This document shows, piece after piece, positions 1-6,062 of a stretch of 8,307 nucleotides of DNA; the first letter of the stretch is position 1; each line of letters starts with the position of its first letter. Location: the NCBI GenBank assembly GCA_002366725.1, contig DFBT01000018.1, positions 1-8,307 of the forward strand, in the 5' to 3' direction. Below the pieces are notes generated by a model. It was not told the DNA's origin. It searched no databases and worked only from the letters and a program-made list of their open reading frames with translations. The position numbers and the translations under genes were made by a program. This DNA is from Caldifarciminota bacterium UBA3073 (GTDB lineage Bacteria > Hydrothermota > UBA3073).

Positions 1-48
1 GAGGGGAGGGATGAAAATCTCCTGCGATTCTTTATTATTCTTTAATCC

Positions 49-133
49 TCTGTGGTTCCCCTGTTAAATAAAGTACAAGAGATGATTACTTGTACTTAAT
101 TTTGTAACTATTTAACAGGGTGAATCTGTGGTT
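49..133. repeat. Nested inverted repeat flanked by 9-bp direct repeats
   Basis: Outer arms CCCTGTTAAATA (59-70) and TATTTAACAGGG (109-120) are perfectly complementary over 12 bp. Directly inside them, AAGTACAAG (71-79) and CTTGTACTT (89-97) form a second perfect 9-bp stem with a 9-nt loop. An 11-nt AT-rich stretch (98-108) separates the two right arms. The 9-mer TCTGTGGTT occurs on both sides (49-57 and 125-133) in direct orientation. This could be a small MITE-like insertion with a degraded target duplication, or a structured leader of the DegV gene that begins 53 bp later. No T-run follows, so it is not a classical terminator. Confidence 0.7.
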
Positions 134-172
134 ATGTTTTTGACAATACCTTGATTTTACCTGGGGGATTTT

Positions 173-1024
173 ATGATTGCGATCATCGGAGATAGTACGG
201 GAAGTATGACAAGGCAAATGGCAGAGCACTACGGCGTAACCGTGATGCCATATTATGTCTTATACGGTGGCAAGTCCCACAAAGAGACCTTTGACTTCGA
301 TACACTCAATTACTACAAAAATGTGATGCCGGGGGATAAAATTCCCACAACATCCCAACCATCCATTGACGATTTCTCGAGAATCTATGAGGAGACACTC
401 AAAACTCACGACAGCATAATACATCTCACTCTGTCCTCCGGATTGAGCAGGGGATATGAAACCGCCAAAAAAGCGCGTGAGAAATTCGGAAAGGAAAAGA
501 TATATGTATATGATTCATTCACCGCAATTGGGAAACAGGCTTTACTCACCGTAGAGGCGGCAAGGAGAAGAGACCGCGGAGAAACGATGGAAGAGATTAT
601 AGAGGGCGTAAAGAGCGAGGACAAATTCATGGGGCTATTTGGAATCTTTGAGACACTCAAGTACCTCGCAAAGGGAGGAAGGATAGGAAGGGCGCAGGCA
701 CTTATAGGTGGCTTGCTTTCAATAAAACCCATCTTGAGTACGAAAGATGGCATAGTTACCCCACTTGGTAAGGTGAGAACACACAATCAGGGACTGAACT
801 GGATAATTGAAAAGATTAAAAAGGATATGGAAAAGTCGGGGAGGAAAAAGCTCATCGCGGTGGTTGAGGATGCCGCAAACGACGAATGGGCTGATAGGGC
901 AGAAGAACGATTGAGAAGTGAATTTGATATAATTAAACTGTGGAGGACGAGAATGAGTGTGGTGATAGGCACTCACATAGGCCCCGGTGCATGGGCTATT
1001 TCATATCATCTTCTACCTAATTAA
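173..1024 (+). CDS. DegV family protein (fatty-acid-binding)
   Basis: Cytoplasmic DegV/FakB-like protein, 283 aa, a typical full length for the family. Members bind a long-chain fatty acid between two alpha/beta lobes; in Firmicutes, FakB presents it to the kinase FakA for phosphorylation and entry into phospholipids. Visible family motifs are the N-terminal GDST (residues 6-9), TTSQPS (59-64), LSSGLSRGY (87-95), VYDS (112-115), the signature LKYLAKGGRIG (162-172), LLSIKPIL (181-188) and the C-terminal GTHIGPGAWAI (266-276). The ATG is preceded by GGGGGA at a spacing of 4 nt, which supports this start. It is the only plus-strand gene seen, and its TAA overlaps the stop codon of the convergent Uri-type gene. 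No fakA-like partner is in the window, so the role in fatty acid activation is inferred from the family. Confidence 0.95.
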   Translation: MIAIIGDSTGSMTRQMAEHYGVTVMPYYVLYGGKSHKETFDFDTLNYYKNVMPGDKIPTTSQPSIDDFSRIYEETLKTHDSIIHLTLSSGLSRGYETAKKAREKFGKEKIYVYDSFTAIGKQALLTVEAARRRDRGETMEEIIEGVKSEDKFMGLFGIFETLKYLAKGGRIGRAQALIGGLLSIKPILSTKDGIVTPLGKVRTHNQGLNWIIEKIKKDMEKSGRKKLIAVVEDAANDEWADRAEERLRSEFDIIKLWRTRMSVVIGTHIGPGAWAISYHLLPN

Positions 1025-1488
1025 CGCGGGTGTAATGGAATAAATCTGAGAAAATCCATATCCCCGAGCAGGCTTTCCGGCAGGTTTCCATAGAAGAGAT
1101 GTGACCTATCGTGTCTCTTGTCGGAGGAACCAAAACCGGGGACGGGTATCTCCAATAAAGATTCCAAAGTCCTTGCAACCTCGCTTTCTTCCCTCTCGCT
1201 CACCCACACCCCTCTCACATTTGCATACCGGAGAAGATAATCTATATGCCAGAAAATTTTCTTTTCCCTTTTAAGATGCCTCTCTATCCTCTTTTCTATA
1301 TTTTTCTTTCCGGAACCCACATAAAGGTAGTTTCCCCTCTTAAAGAGGAATTCTCCAAGTTTGCCGATTTCAATTCTTCGCCTCTCACCAAGATAGACGG
1401 AGAGGATGTATGACCTGTCTCTCCTCAACCTGTCTTGAGTTTCAGGCTTCCCACGGCTTATAGTAGCCCTTATCCCCGTATTCAACAT
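1021..1488 (-). CDS. Uri-superfamily GIY-YIG nuclease-like protein (DUF123/COG1833)
   Basis: 155 aa. Residues about 25-134 match the DUF123 domain, a GIY-YIG-related fold found mostly in archaea and some deep-branching bacteria. Visible: SYILSVYL (26-33), GNYLYVGSG (52-60), the Arg/His segment EKRIERHLKREKK (65-77), WHIDYLL (80-86), acidic EREESE (98-103), and GFGSSD...SHLFYG (118-134). As I recall the family, the last motif usually has cysteines (SSDCxC); here the region reads SSDKRHDR, so a potential metal site is lost. The ATG at 1488 starts inside the upstream radical SAM gene, a 47-nt overlap that suggests translational coupling. Its ribosome site is poor (AAGG almost touching ATG), and an in-frame TTG at 1428 would start the protein right at the domain, so the true start is uncertain. 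The biochemical role of the family is poorly known. Confidence 0.85.
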   Translation of the reverse strand: MLNTGIRATISRGKPETQDRLRRDRSYILSVYLGERRRIEIGKLGEFLFKRGNYLYVGSGKKNIEKRIERHLKREKKIFWHIDYLLRYANVRGVWVSEREESEVARTLESLLEIPVPGFGSSDKRHDRSHLFYGNLPESLLGDMDFLRFIPLHPR

Positions 1489-2380
1489 ACCTTATCTTAT
1501 TATCTTTCTGCAACAGGGAGAGCAATTTTATGACCTCGTTTGGATGCATACCCAGAGATGTAGAGATATCCGAAAGGGTACAGGGACGCCTCTTCAAAAG
1601 TTCAAGTACCTGTTCTTGTACATCTCTCGTATAAGTTCTCTTCGCCCTCGCCCTGAACTCCGGAATGATCTCACATCTCTTGCCGAAACTGTTCTTGATT
1701 CTTGCCAGCTCGCTCTCGCCCAGGGGGAGACAATATTTTTCAGTTGGCGGACGGACCACTGTATTCAACTGAATCTTATCGGGATTTATCTTTGAGACAA
1801 TGGACTTGAACAGACCTATCTCCTTGGTGTTATCATTTATCCCCTTGGTAAGCATCACTTCGAGCCAGATGTTCCCCTTGAACTCCTCTCTAAATTTTAA
1901 TAATCCAGCGACAATTTTATCAAATTCAATGGAGGAATGGGGACGGTTCACCCTCTTAAAGGTCTCGGGAGAAGCGGCATCGAGCGAGGGAACCACGAGA
2001 TCTGCGGCGAGAAGCTCATTCCGCAGCCCCGGGTCGCTCAACAGAGACCCATTGGTGAGGACGGCAATCTTTATCTGCGTCATCTTTTTTATTTCTTTCA
2101 ACATCTCTCCGACCGACGAATTGAGGGTGGGCTCCCCCGAACCGGAGAAAGTGATGTAATCGATCGTCTGATCAGTCCCGAGTACTTCATCGAGTTGTGA
2201 GAGAACGGCATCCTTTGAAACATACTCCTTCCTCTGGGTGGTCTTGTTCGTAGTTTTACCCAACTGACAGTATATACAGTCAAACGAGCATGTCTTGTAT
2301 GGAACGAGATCTAACCCCAGAGAAAACCCGAGCCTCCTTGATGGGACGGGACCGTATATGTAACTTTTATCTTTTGCCAT
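1442..2380 (-). CDS. Radical SAM protein, COG0731-like, with C-terminal winged helix
   Basis: 312 aa, cytoplasmic. The radical SAM cluster-binding motif CSFDCIYC gives Cys31, Cys35 and Cys38 (CxxxCxxC), which ligate a 4Fe-4S cluster that cleaves S-adenosylmethionine. The glycine-rich motif is FSGSGEPTL (78-86). The N-terminal YGPVPSRRLGFSLGLD is characteristic of the COG0731 Fe-S oxidoreductase group, which includes archaeal wyosine synthase TYW1 relatives; bacterial members lack a defined substrate and should not be called TYW1. Residues about 254-308 look like a winged helix-turn-helix (QVLELLKRRPCTLSDISTSL, then KIRYVEYGDKGYYKP), unusual for an enzyme and suggesting nucleic-acid recognition or regulation. 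AGGGGGGA lies 6 nt before the ATG. The Uri-type nuclease gene starts inside its 3' end. Confidence 0.92.
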   Translation of the reverse strand: MAKDKSYIYGPVPSRRLGFSLGLDLVPYKTCSFDCIYCQLGKTTNKTTQRKEYVSKDAVLSQLDEVLGTDQTIDYITFSGSGEPTLNSSVGEMLKEIKKMTQIKIAVLTNGSLLSDPGLRNELLAADLVVPSLDAASPETFKRVNRPHSSIEFDKIVAGLLKFREEFKGNIWLEVMLTKGINDNTKEIGLFKSIVSKINPDKIQLNTVVRPPTEKYCLPLGESELARIKNSFGKRCEIIPEFRARAKRTYTRDVQEQVLELLKRRPCTLSDISTSLGMHPNEVIKLLSLLQKDNKIRYVEYGDKGYYKPWEA

Positions 2381-2557
2381 ATTGATTCCCCCCTAAAAAA
2401 ATTTGGTTATTGGGCATTAGTCATTGAGTTATCGTGTCCTGACGGAATAGCCTTGCATTCCACCCCGTACACTATCGCTACGGGACAAGCAGGATAAATC
2501 ATTGTGTCATTGGTATTTGATTAGACATTAGAAATTGGTAATTAGTCATTCCCGCCG
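2381..2557. repeat. Intergenic gap with decayed repeats
   Basis: This 177-bp gap between the DUF89 and radical SAM genes has no open frame of note. ATTAGTCATT occurs twice in direct orientation (2416-2425 and 2541-2550) within AT-rich text rich in CATT/TTAG words. Between the copies sits a GC-rich hairpin (2464-2484). The pattern looks like a degraded repeat cluster rather than a promoter region; I see no convincing -35/-10 pair for the radical SAM gene. Confidence 0.5.
2464..2484. repeat. Hairpin CCCGTA...TACGGG
   Basis: Perfect 6-bp arms CCCGTA (2464-2469) and TACGGG (2479-2484) enclose a 9-nt loop. No T-run follows on either strand, so a terminator is unlikely. Its GC richness stands out against the AT-rich gap and resembles the palindromic repeats elsewhere in the window. 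Confidence 0.55.
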
Positions 2558-2566
2558 TCAGGCGGG
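2551..2566. repeat. GC-rich palindrome carrying the DUF89 stop codon
   Basis: CCCGCCGTCAGGCGGG is a perfect 6-bp stem with a 4-nt loop. Read on the minus strand, it supplies the last codons (Pro-Ala) and the TGA of the DUF89 gene. No T-run follows. It may be a REP-like element fused to the 3' end of the gene. Confidence 0.7.
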
Positions 2567-3403
2567 TGCTCCCTGCAGTATTATATCCCCGCTCTCAACA
2601 CCCAAATCCCTGGCGATGATGGGACATTTTGTCTTGAGGAGAAAGAATATCGGACGCTCCTCCCCGGACAGTGCCTCATAATTTCCCTGCCCCTTTGATA
2701 TAATCACATCTGCATCTTTATATACATTCAAAAAATCCTCTGAACAGTACTTGAGCACAGTCCCGGGGGCATCGCACCCCGTTGATACTACCTCTGCAAC
2801 CCCGTGAATGCCCGCATCCACTGCGTCTTCGAAGGTGGCATCATTTATAATGGCTTTCTCCTTTACGGCGTACTTGACTGGTTTCCCCATTTCTTCAATC
2901 AGTATTCTATCCATAACCGTCTCGCCCGCATTATCGGCAAGATAAAGAATCTCATCGCAATTCTGCAGTGTACCCTTAAACTCAGCATAATCAAATATGG
3001 CAAACTCGTAATTGAATGCCTTTTCAATCTCTTTCTCTATATCAAAATCCGATTGGGGGGCAAAGTCGATAATATTCCCCGCTATTGCGAGCTTTACCGC
3101 CGAAAGCAACGGGTCGGAAGAAGATGCCACCCTCTTCTTGAGGTCTGGATAGAGCGTAAGCAGGTATCTCGTATATTCTTTTTTTATATCATAATATGGG
3201 TCTTCAATACCAATTACCCTGTTTATAGTTCTGTAAACCTCTCTCCCAATCTCCGGAGGAGTGGCATCGAGGGAGATTTTGGGTAGCAGGATACAAACCT
3301 TATCAAGTGCCTCTCGTATTTTCCGCTCGTCTTCTGTGGCAATCCTTGCGGTCACAAGGGTCTGACGGAGAAAACAGGGAATACAATCGAGGTAAGTTTT
3401 CAT
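2558..3403 (-). CDS. DUF89/ARMT1-like metal-dependent phosphatase family protein (COG1578)
   Basis: 281 aa, close to the usual length of prokaryotic COG1578 proteins. Residues 7-10 are CIPC, followed by a helical N-terminal part and the alpha/beta catalytic part. Visible family motifs: AGNIIDF (108-114), YLADNAGET (154-162) with the Asp/Asn metal ligands, INDAT (186-190), SKGQGNYEAL (236-245) and LLKTKCPIIARDLGV (255-269). The fold is shared with eukaryotic DUF89 enzymes and the 4-phosphopantetheine phosphatase domain fused to pantothenate kinase 4; these act on phosphorylated metabolites with Mn, Co or Ni. The substrate of the short prokaryotic form is not established. No strong ribosome site precedes the ATG (only GAATTAGAAA). 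It follows the transglutaminase gene by 31 bp on the same strand, so a shared transcript is likely. Confidence 0.9.
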   Translation of the reverse strand: MKTYLDCIPCFLRQTLVTARIATEDERKIREALDKVCILLPKISLDATPPEIGREVYRTINRVIGIEDPYYDIKKEYTRYLLTLYPDLKKRVASSSDPLLSAVKLAIAGNIIDFAPQSDFDIEKEIEKAFNYEFAIFDYAEFKGTLQNCDEILYLADNAGETVMDRILIEEMGKPVKYAVKEKAIINDATFEDAVDAGIHGVAEVVSTGCDAPGTVLKYCSEDFLNVYKDADVIISKGQGNYEALSGEERPIFFLLKTKCPIIARDLGVESGDIILQGAPA

Positions 3404-3434
3404 TTTCTAATTCTACCACAAGAAACACCCTTTG

Positions 3435-4808
3435 TCAAGTAAAAACACGGAGAGAATATTTAAACTTATCATAGTATATATTCCCTTTCTCCCATTCCAG
3501 TTCTCCACGCTGATTATCTACGGGGTCGGACCTTACATACTTTTTTGGGGGGATAAATTGTGTTTGAATATCCCCGTTGCAAACCAATCTAAGATTGTCG
3601 ATATTTCCAAAATAAAACTTGTGTAATTTTGGCTCGTGAACTCTGTGACCTCCAAAGGATGCATCTGCAAATAGCCATCCATAGGGCTTGACATAGAACT
3701 GTGACCAGTCATGAGGGCTAACCTTAAATCTATTAACATACCACCCCGATTGCCAACGGGAAGGTATTCCATTGAGCCTGCACAGAGTTATGAAAAGTAG
3801 AGCCTGCATACCACAATCACCCTTCAGATTTGTGGCTACATATTCACTGATATTCTCATAAGTAGAGTACTCGCAGGCAAGTGCATATTTTACATTGTGA
3901 GTTATCCAATCGTATATTTTCCACGCCTTATAATATGGATTTTTCTCCTTACCTACAATTTCTCTGGCAAGACCTTTCAAATATGGAGTAAATAATATAT
4001 GGGGGCAATGCTCAACCGTATACTTATCACACATCTCGTCTCCGCCACAAGGTTCTACCTTATCTGGAGATACACCCGTGTGGGAAGCATGTATAACATA
4101 GTCATATTCAATCTCAAATACCGTGTGTTTTGCATCTTCAACCCTCTGCTCAAAGTATATCGTCCTCTGTGGATAATCTTCGGGTGCCAGAATATGCTTT
4201 GGGGGAGAACTCGATATCAAGTTGACGACGGTCTGCTGTTCAGCCATCCTGGGAAATGGCAACCAGCACCTAACGGTCTCCCCCGGGGGTATAACATTGG
4301 GCTTGAGGGAAACCCGCATTTTGATTCTCCGTTTTACGGGCAAGATATACCTTTCCGGGGATTGTGACCGACATATCTTTTCTATCTGTGCGTTGAGCAG
4401 ATTCTCAGCAGAGCGGTCTTTTTTGTCGGTCTTCTTTTTTCTAAGAGCTCTTGCCTCCGAAGAGGCTCTGAAAAGATTGGGTATAAATCTCCCGAAATAT
4501 TTTTCTTTTCCGTCTATCTTTCTGTAATCTATATACCCCTCGTCTACCCAGCACTGAAATTTCTTCGGGGTGAGTTTCGGAATCTCCTTTTTTAATAATT
4601 GAAACGCCCTCTTTTTTCCAATACTGTAATCTTTTTTTAGTCTCTCGATATGCTCAAATTCATACTCCAAGCGTTTCCTCAATAACGAGGGCAATTCACC
4701 CTCAAGAGTTTTCTCTATTCTCTTGATGGCGGCTCTGAAATCGCCGACATCTTCAAGCCTTCTAATATCTTCGGGCAATCTTGCCGCCAAAAAATCAAGT
4801 TCTTGCAT
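3435..4808 (-). CDS. Transglutaminase-like (papain-fold) domain protein
   Basis: 457 aa with no signal peptide or membrane segment, so probably cytoplasmic. The transglutaminase-like core lies at about 280-390, with the expected triad in order: Cys332 in LKGDCGMQA, His366 in SPHDWSQFY and Asp382 in WLFADASFGG. Bacterial members may act as proteases, amidases or crosslinkers; the substrate here is unknown. Residues 1-150 are charged and helical (many Lys/Arg/Glu) and unfamiliar; 155-270 looks like the beta-rich domain often found before the core (MRVSLKPNVIPPGETVRCWL). Cysteines also occur around 254-268 (EPCGGDEMC, EHCPH). The ATG is 2 nt after the stop of the zinc-ribbon gene, so the two are likely translationally coupled. 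A DUF89 gene follows after 31 bp. The fold assignment is solid; the function is open. Confidence 0.88.
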   Translation of the reverse strand: MQELDFLAARLPEDIRRLEDVGDFRAAIKRIEKTLEGELPSLLRKRLEYEFEHIERLKKDYSIGKKRAFQLLKKEIPKLTPKKFQCWVDEGYIDYRKIDGKEKYFGRFIPNLFRASSEARALRKKKTDKKDRSAENLLNAQIEKICRSQSPERYILPVKRRIKMRVSLKPNVIPPGETVRCWLPFPRMAEQQTVVNLISSSPPKHILAPEDYPQRTIYFEQRVEDAKHTVFEIEYDYVIHASHTGVSPDKVEPCGGDEMCDKYTVEHCPHILFTPYLKGLAREIVGKEKNPYYKAWKIYDWITHNVKYALACEYSTYENISEYVATNLKGDCGMQALLFITLCRLNGIPSRWQSGWYVNRFKVSPHDWSQFYVKPYGWLFADASFGGHRVHEPKLHKFYFGNIDNLRLVCNGDIQTQFIPPKKYVRSDPVDNQRGELEWEKGNIYYDKFKYSLRVFT

Positions 4809-4810
4809 TT

Positions 4811-5017
4811 TTACATTTTTTTGGGTCTCTTTTTGATGCCGACTTGAGGTTTTATCTTTATCTTTTTGCTTCCAACGGAGGTACCACAGAAAGGGCAGAG
4901 ATATTCATACAGCTCTCCGTCGGGCAGCACAAGAAGGAGTTTCTTTCTTACCGGCACTGTCTTTTTGCAGTTGGGACAAAACAGCGCAGTCGCCTCAAGC
5001 TCCTCGAACTCTTTCAT
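4811..5017 (-). CDS. Small zinc-ribbon protein
   Basis: 68 aa with two CxxC knuckles, CPNC (Cys14, Cys17) and CPFC (Cys41, Cys44), 23 residues apart, which should bind one zinc ion. Between them is a beta-hairpin-like stretch (KKLLLVLPDGELYEYL); the tail is strongly basic (KKIKIKPQVGIKKRPKKM), compatible with RNA, DNA or acidic protein contact. GGAG lies 8 nt before the ATG, a good start signal. The stop is 2 nt before the transglutaminase start, so the protein is a probable partner, chaperone or regulator of that enzyme. It matches no named family that I recognise beyond the generic zinc ribbon. Confidence 0.85.
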   Translation of the reverse strand: MKEFEELEATALFCPNCKKTVPVRKKLLLVLPDGELYEYLCPFCGTSVGSKKIKIKPQVGIKKRPKKM

Positions 5018-5079
5018 CGCCGTTTCTCCAATCCAAAACTTTTAATATCTTTTCGCCCATTGGCAGACCTTCATACCCA

Positions 5080-5123
5080 ATTTTCTGCTTGCCCGCCCAT
5101 CCCGCCTTGGCGGAGCAGAAAAT
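5080..5123. repeat. Inverted repeat ATTTTCTGC/GCAGAAAAT with inner GC hairpin
   Basis: Perfect 9-bp arms ATTTTCTGC (5080-5088) and GCAGAAAAT (5115-5123) enclose 26 bp containing CCGCCTTGGCGG (5102-5113), itself a 5-bp stem with a 2-nt loop. The AT-rich outer and GC-rich inner parts differ sharply, which could mean a GC-rich element sitting inside an older AT-rich palindrome. Confidence 0.6.
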
Positions 5124-5154
5124 CCCTGTCAAGGAAAAATTTAACAGTGACTTG

Positions 5155-5194
5155 CCTGCCTGTCCATACGGATCCGCAGGGAACGGTAGGCAGG
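5155..5194. repeat. GC-rich palindromic element, copy 1 (40 bp)
   Basis: It begins CCTGCCTGTCCATAC and ends GGTAGGCAGG; CCTGCCT and AGGCAGG are perfect 7-bp arms. It aligns with the 38-bp element at 8195-8232 apart from a 2-bp GG gap and four substitutions (T/C at the ninth base, GC/AT in the middle, and one A/C near the end). A BamHI-type GGATCC lies in its centre. It has no coding capacity, so any mobility would need enzymes supplied elsewhere. Confidence 0.8.
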
Positions 5195-5247
5195 TAAGAG
5201 ACCTTTAAGAGATAAAGAATCATTTTTGTTTTAAATTCTCGTATCCA

Positions 5248-5266
5248 AAGGATCCGTATGGACAAG
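5248..5266. repeat. Inverted fragment of the palindromic element
   Basis: GGATCCGTATGGACA (5250-5264) is the exact reverse complement of 5161-5175 in copy 1. On the minus strand it reads ACTTG directly into TCCATACGGATCC, where copy 1 has an extra CCTGCCTG between those parts. It therefore looks like a shorter variant in opposite orientation, about 75 bp away. Confidence 0.7.
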
Positions 5267-5329
5267 TCTCGTTAAAGTCCCCGTTAAAATGACTTTTGAA
5301 AAGCCTTACCTGGTTTTCTGAGCAATCTT

Positions 5330-5866
5330 TCATTTGCCTGTTTCTGGGCGAAAACCGATCCGTCGATGTGGTTTTTCAGGTGGCGCCATCAGTTGACGAA
5401 TTGCATCAAAAATTGTCTTAATCTCTCCGTCGTGTTTTTCGATTTTTCTTTCAAGTTGACTTAATTTATGTGCAAGTTCTTTATGCGTTGAGAGGATCTC
5501 TCTGAGTTTCACAAAAGTTCGCATAATTGCAATATTGACCAGAATAGCTCTCTCGCTGTTAAGAACGCTGGAAAGCATAGCAACTCCCTGCTCTGTAAAG
5601 GCATAGGGAGGATATTTTGAATGTTTGCCTCTCTTTAAGGTGCCAAATTGGCACCTTACAAAATCTTTATATTCTTCTTGTGTCAGTTCAAACATGAAAT
5701 CTAAAGGAAATCTTTCAATATTTCTTCTAACTTGCCTTTTCAATTGTTTTGTCTCTACTTTATATAATTCTGCTAAATCAGAATCAAGCATTACCTTATG
5801 CCCGCGGATAAGAAAAATCTTCTGTTGGATTACTTCTTGTGGAACTATTTCTTTCATCCTGTCCAT
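5330..5866 (-). CDS. ORF6N domain-containing DNA-binding protein
   Basis: 178 aa. Residues about 9-95 form an ORF6N domain, a phage-type DNA-binding module related to the KilA-N group: IQQKIFLIRGHKVMLDSDLA, then LYKVETKQLKRQVRRN, FMFELTQEEY, and the strongly conserved YPPYAFTEQGVAMLSSVLNS (85-104). The C-terminal half (about 118-160) is charged and heptad-like (LREILSTHKELAHKLSQLER), a likely coiled coil for dimerisation. Such proteins occur in prophages and as scattered single genes in bacterial chromosomes; targets are usually unknown. No ribosome site is clear before ATG 5866, because a perfect palindrome (5874-5892) occupies that area; a second ATG at 5857 follows GGACAGG and is an alternative start. 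A second palindrome lies within the coding sequence (5636-5658). Self-regulation is plausible but inferred. Confidence 0.9.
   Translation of the reverse strand: MDRMKEIVPQEVIQQKIFLIRGHKVMLDSDLAELYKVETKQLKRQVRRNIERFPLDFMFELTQEEYKDFVRCQFGTLKRGKHSKYPPYAFTEQGVAMLSSVLNSERAILVNIAIMRTFVKLREILSTHKELAHKLSQLERKIEKHDGEIKTIFDAIRQLMAPPEKPHRRIGFRPETGK
5636..5658. repeat. Perfect 23-nt palindrome inside the ORF6N gene
   Basis: Two 11-bp arms (left TAAGGTGCCAA, right TTGGCACCTTA) flank one central A at 5647. The segment encodes RCQFGTL of the ORF6N protein, just before the conserved PYAFTEQG motif. Its centre CAAATTG is shared with the palindrome upstream of the gene. It could be a protein-binding site, an RNA hairpin, or chance reinforced by codon constraint. 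Confidence 0.8.
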
Positions 5867-5873
5867 TTACTAG

Positions 5874-5892
5874 AAATCACAAATTGTGATTT
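5874..5892. promoter_or_regulatory. Palindromic candidate operator upstream of ORF6N
   Basis: AAATCACAAATTGTGATTT is a perfect 9+1+9 palindrome, 7 nt upstream of the ORF6N start codon and covering the place of its ribosome-binding site. Symmetry, length and position suit a dimeric repressor site, possibly for ORF6N itself. A TATAAG word on the minus strand a little further upstream could be a -10 box, but I see no good -35. Confidence 0.5.
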
Positions 5893-5997
5893 TGCCGAAA
5901 TACTTATAGTAAACTTAGATTTAGACATTTTTTCCTGATGAAAATAAATAACCTCTGTAAGCTTCTAATTTATAAAGAGATATGATATTATTCACTT

Positions 5998-6025
5998 TTT
6001 ATTTTCATGCTCTCTTGAAAATAAA
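5998..6025. repeat. AT-rich inverted repeat downstream of DUF1841
   Basis: Perfect 10-bp arms TTTATTTTCA (5998-6007) and TGAAAATAAA (6016-6025) enclose an 8-nt loop. It lies 38 bp past the DUF1841 stop codon. No clear T-run follows on the minus strand, so it is at best a weak terminator or 3' stabilising hairpin. TGAAAATAAAT recurs once at 5939-5949. Confidence 0.5.
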
Positions 6026-6062
6026 TCGATGGGTGGCTCTATGCTAGGCTTTTTGTAGTAAG

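Larger units (their letters stand above)
5018..5329. other. 312-bp intergenic region with palindromic repeats
   Basis: No plausible gene. It holds an inverted repeat with an inner GC hairpin (5080-5123), a 40-bp GC-rich palindromic element (5155-5194) and an inverted fragment of the same element (5248-5266). CGTTAAA occurs twice (5270-5276, 5283-5289). No clear terminator was seen for ORF6N, and no clear promoter for the zinc-ribbon gene. Confidence 0.7.

Noticed and set aside
11..67. 18-codon plus-strand frame starting after GAGGGGAGGG and ending in the left arm of the inverted repeat, a possible leader peptide
   Set aside because: Too short, with no run of regulatory codons. The ribosome-like purine run lies at the window edge, so its context cannot be judged.
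140..145. TTGACA before DegV as a -35 box
   Set aside because: No TATAAT-like word lies 15-19 nt downstream, and the ribosome site is too close.
406..976. Three minus-strand open frames opposite DegV
   Set aside because: They are shadows of a gene with all DegV motifs; they have no recognisable family or ribosome sites.
1544..2200. Plus-strand open frames opposite the radical SAM gene
   Set aside because: The minus-strand frame has the CxxxCxxC motif and a good ribosome site; the plus frames show no domain.
2464..2566. Hairpins at 2464-2484 and 2551-2566 as rho-independent terminators
   Set aside because: Neither is followed by a T-run on either strand.
3999..4527. Plus-strand open frames opposite the transglutaminase-like gene
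   Set aside because: The minus-strand frame carries the catalytic triad in the correct order; the plus frames look random.
5102..5234. CRISPR-like array in the 5018-5329 gap
   Set aside because: The repeats differ in length and orientation and have no regular spacing or spacer units.
5071..5265. 64-codon minus-strand frame in the intergenic gap
   Set aside because: It runs through the palindromic repeats, starts without a convincing ribosome site and resembles no protein.
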